Assembly (NCBI GenBank): GCA_030683195.1
Contig: JAUXQA010000072.1
Span: 1-14,749, forward strand
Source: Rhodoferax sp.
GTDB taxonomy: Bacteria > Pseudomonadota > Gammaproteobacteria > Burkholderiales > Burkholderiaceae_C
Length of the DNA: 14,749 nucleotides
Reading direction: 5' to 3'
The translations under genes and the position numbers were made by a program. Below are positions 14,063-14,749 of this stretch, piece after piece. Under the pieces are notes generated by a model that saw only the letters and a list, made by a program, of their open reading frames with translations, was not told the DNA's origin and searched no databases. Position 1 is the first letter of the stretch; the number at the start of each line of letters is the position of its first letter.

Positions 14063-14161
14063 ATGATCGATCTTTGGCCTTTGCTCGGTCTATATCCTCC
14101 GCTTTGTATTTCACCCGACCAACGTAACTACTACGACTATCGCCAAAAAAATGAAAAATAA
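14063..14161 (+). CDS. possible 32-residue ORF overlapping the TM2-like gene start
   Basis: An ATG-to-TAA frame of 32 codons starts with MIDLWPLLGLYPPL and ends in a polar, Tyr/Asp/Lys-rich tail. It overlaps the start of the next gene by 11 bases in another frame, a layout that can allow translational coupling. There is no ribosome-binding site and no recognised homologue. It may be a leader peptide or chance. Confidence 0.2.
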   Translation: MIDLWPLLGLYPPLCISPDQRNYYDYRQKNEK

Positions 14162-14597
14162 AACGATCGCTGCATGGCTAGCTTTTGTCGCTGGTCCCCT
14201 CGGATTGCACCGCTTCTATTTGTATGGGAAAAGTGATCTCCTTGGATGGCTCCTGCCCATACCAACAGCCTTGGGCATTTATGGCATTGAGAGAGTCAAG
14301 GAGAATGGACTTGATGACATGCTCAGTTGGATATTGATCCCGCTGCTCGGCTTCACCATTGCTGGTTGCGCCCTAACCGCTATCGTTTACGGATTAACGT
14401 CCCCCACGAGGTGGAATAGTCGATTCAATTCAACTGCAGCGCCGGATGCGGTTGCAGGCACGACGAACTGGGCCACAATTGGGGCAGTGGTTGCGGCACT
14501 GCTTATAGGCACCACAGTACTCATGGGTAGCATCACATTCAGTATTCAGCGCTATTTCGAGTTTCAAGTGGAAGAAGCGCGGAAAATATCACAATAA
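14151..14597 (+). CDS. TM2-domain-like membrane protein
   Basis: A 148-residue membrane protein. The N-terminus, MKNKTIAAWLAFVAGPLGLHRFYL, carries the pattern of the TM2 domain: Lys, a hydrophobic helix, G-x-x-G-x-HRFYL (His20-Leu24), and then a second helix around 30-47. Two further hydrophobic segments (about 57-80 and 106-128) follow, separated by a polar loop, so the protein probably spans the membrane four times. TM2 proteins are found in many bacteria without an agreed biochemical role. There is no good ribosome-binding site; the seven As (six before the start plus the A of ATG) are the only purine stretch. The gene is followed by a strong terminator. Confidence 0.75.
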   Translation: MKNKTIAAWLAFVAGPLGLHRFYLYGKSDLLGWLLPIPTALGIYGIERVKENGLDDMLSWILIPLLGFTIAGCALTAIVYGLTSPTRWNSRFNSTAAPDAVAGTTNWATIGAVVAALLIGTTVLMGSITFSIQRYFEFQVEEARKISQ

Positions 14598-14618
14598 TTC
14601 CTAATTCAAAGTTTGAAC

Positions 14619-14652
14619 GCGCCACTCAGCGAAAGCTGAGTGGCGCATTTTA
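14619..14652. terminator. bidirectional terminator between the TM2-like gene and acnB
   Basis: A perfect 12-bp stem, GCGCCACTCAGC/GCTGAGTGGCGC (14619-14630 and 14635-14646), is closed by a GAAA tetraloop on the plus strand and followed by ATTTTAG. The two flanking genes converge on it, so it probably serves both, although the minus-strand U-run is weak. Confidence 0.85.
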
Positions 14653-14661
14653 GAACCGAAA

Positions 14662-14749
14662 TTAGCTAAGGGCAGTCTCGTTGATTGAGGCTGCAGCATC
14701 CACATAGTCTTTGACTCTATCAAAGTTGAGGTACTGGTATACCTTTCCA
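14662..14749 (-). CDS. acnB: aconitate hydratase B, C-terminal end (5' part outside window)
   Basis: The last 28 codons of a minus-strand gene enter from the right edge and stop at TAA 14662. The visible peptide contains VYQYLNFDRVKDY and ends in ETALS. The YxYLNF motif near the end closely resembles the C-terminus of AcnB (E. coli ends with YRYLNFNQL, recalled from memory), the TCA-cycle enzyme that converts citrate to isocitrate with a 4Fe-4S cluster and can bind its own mRNA when the cluster is lost. Only the end is visible, so the call rests on this short match. Confidence 0.65.
   Translation of the reverse strand, partial: GKVYQYLNFDRVKDYVDAAASINETALS

Noticed and set aside
13815..14066. 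83-codon plus-strand ORF before the TM2-like gene
   Set aside because: No ribosome-binding site, no domain, mixed composition and an A/T-rich non-coding look.
14007..14130. Two abutting minus-strand frames ending KAKDRS and KPAAADL that together would read like a basic protein C-terminus, suggesting a frameshifted gene remnant
   Set aside because: No start codon, the upstream part is antisense to the TM2-like gene, and no homologue is recognised; chance is as likely.

Overview
The window looks like ordinary core chromosome of a betaproteobacterium of the order Burkholderiales, most likely the family Comamonadaceae. That placement is inferred from gene order and protein flavour: an rpsP-rimM-trmD-rplS operon followed by a CoA-pyrophosphatase-type Nudix gene and a CobD/CbiB-family gene; orn divergent from an M48/Ste24-type protease, a pterin dehydratase and rsgA; and dapA-bamC. 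No phage, insertion sequence, CRISPR array, toxin-antitoxin pair, rRNA or confident tRNA was found.

Left block (1-3588, + strand): the C-terminal half of an MFS transporter, a 46-residue one-helix membrane peptide, a class I SAM methyltransferase, dapA (lysine and peptidoglycan precursor synthesis) and bamC (outer-membrane assembly lipoprotein). Next is a hairpin-rich non-coding stretch (3589-3783) that ends at a terminator shared with an oppositely oriented gene for a 79-residue Ala-rich lipoprotein. That lipoprotein has heptad-like repeats and a C-terminal Lys-Lys, which recalls Lpp/OprI-type envelope tethers.

Middle block (4332-9662): a minus-strand RhlE-like DEAD-box RNA helicase with a long Gly/Arg-rich tail and a structured leader, then orn (oligoribonuclease). 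orn is transcribed away from a plus-strand cluster of M48 peptidase, pterin-4a-carbinolamine dehydratase and rsgA (30S maturation GTPase).

Right block (9781-13653, minus strand; transcribed right to left): rpsP, rimM, trmD and rplS, then a strong terminator, then Nudix hydrolase and a CobD/CbiB-family membrane protein. A near-consensus -10 box and a hairpin precede rpsP. Then comes about 500 bases with little coding signal, a TM2-like membrane protein on the + strand, a GNRA-loop bidirectional terminator, and the last 28 codons of acnB on the minus strand.

The shared theme is RNA metabolism and translation (helicase, Orn, RsgA, RimM, TrmD, S16, L19) plus envelope functions (DapA, BamC, the Ala-rich lipoprotein, M48 protease). 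I found no clearly new multi-gene system. The items most worth a second look are the Lpp-like lipoprotein with its 5'-terminal stem-loop, the structured RNA candidate downstream of bamC, and the Nudix gene that starts only 13 bases after a terminator.
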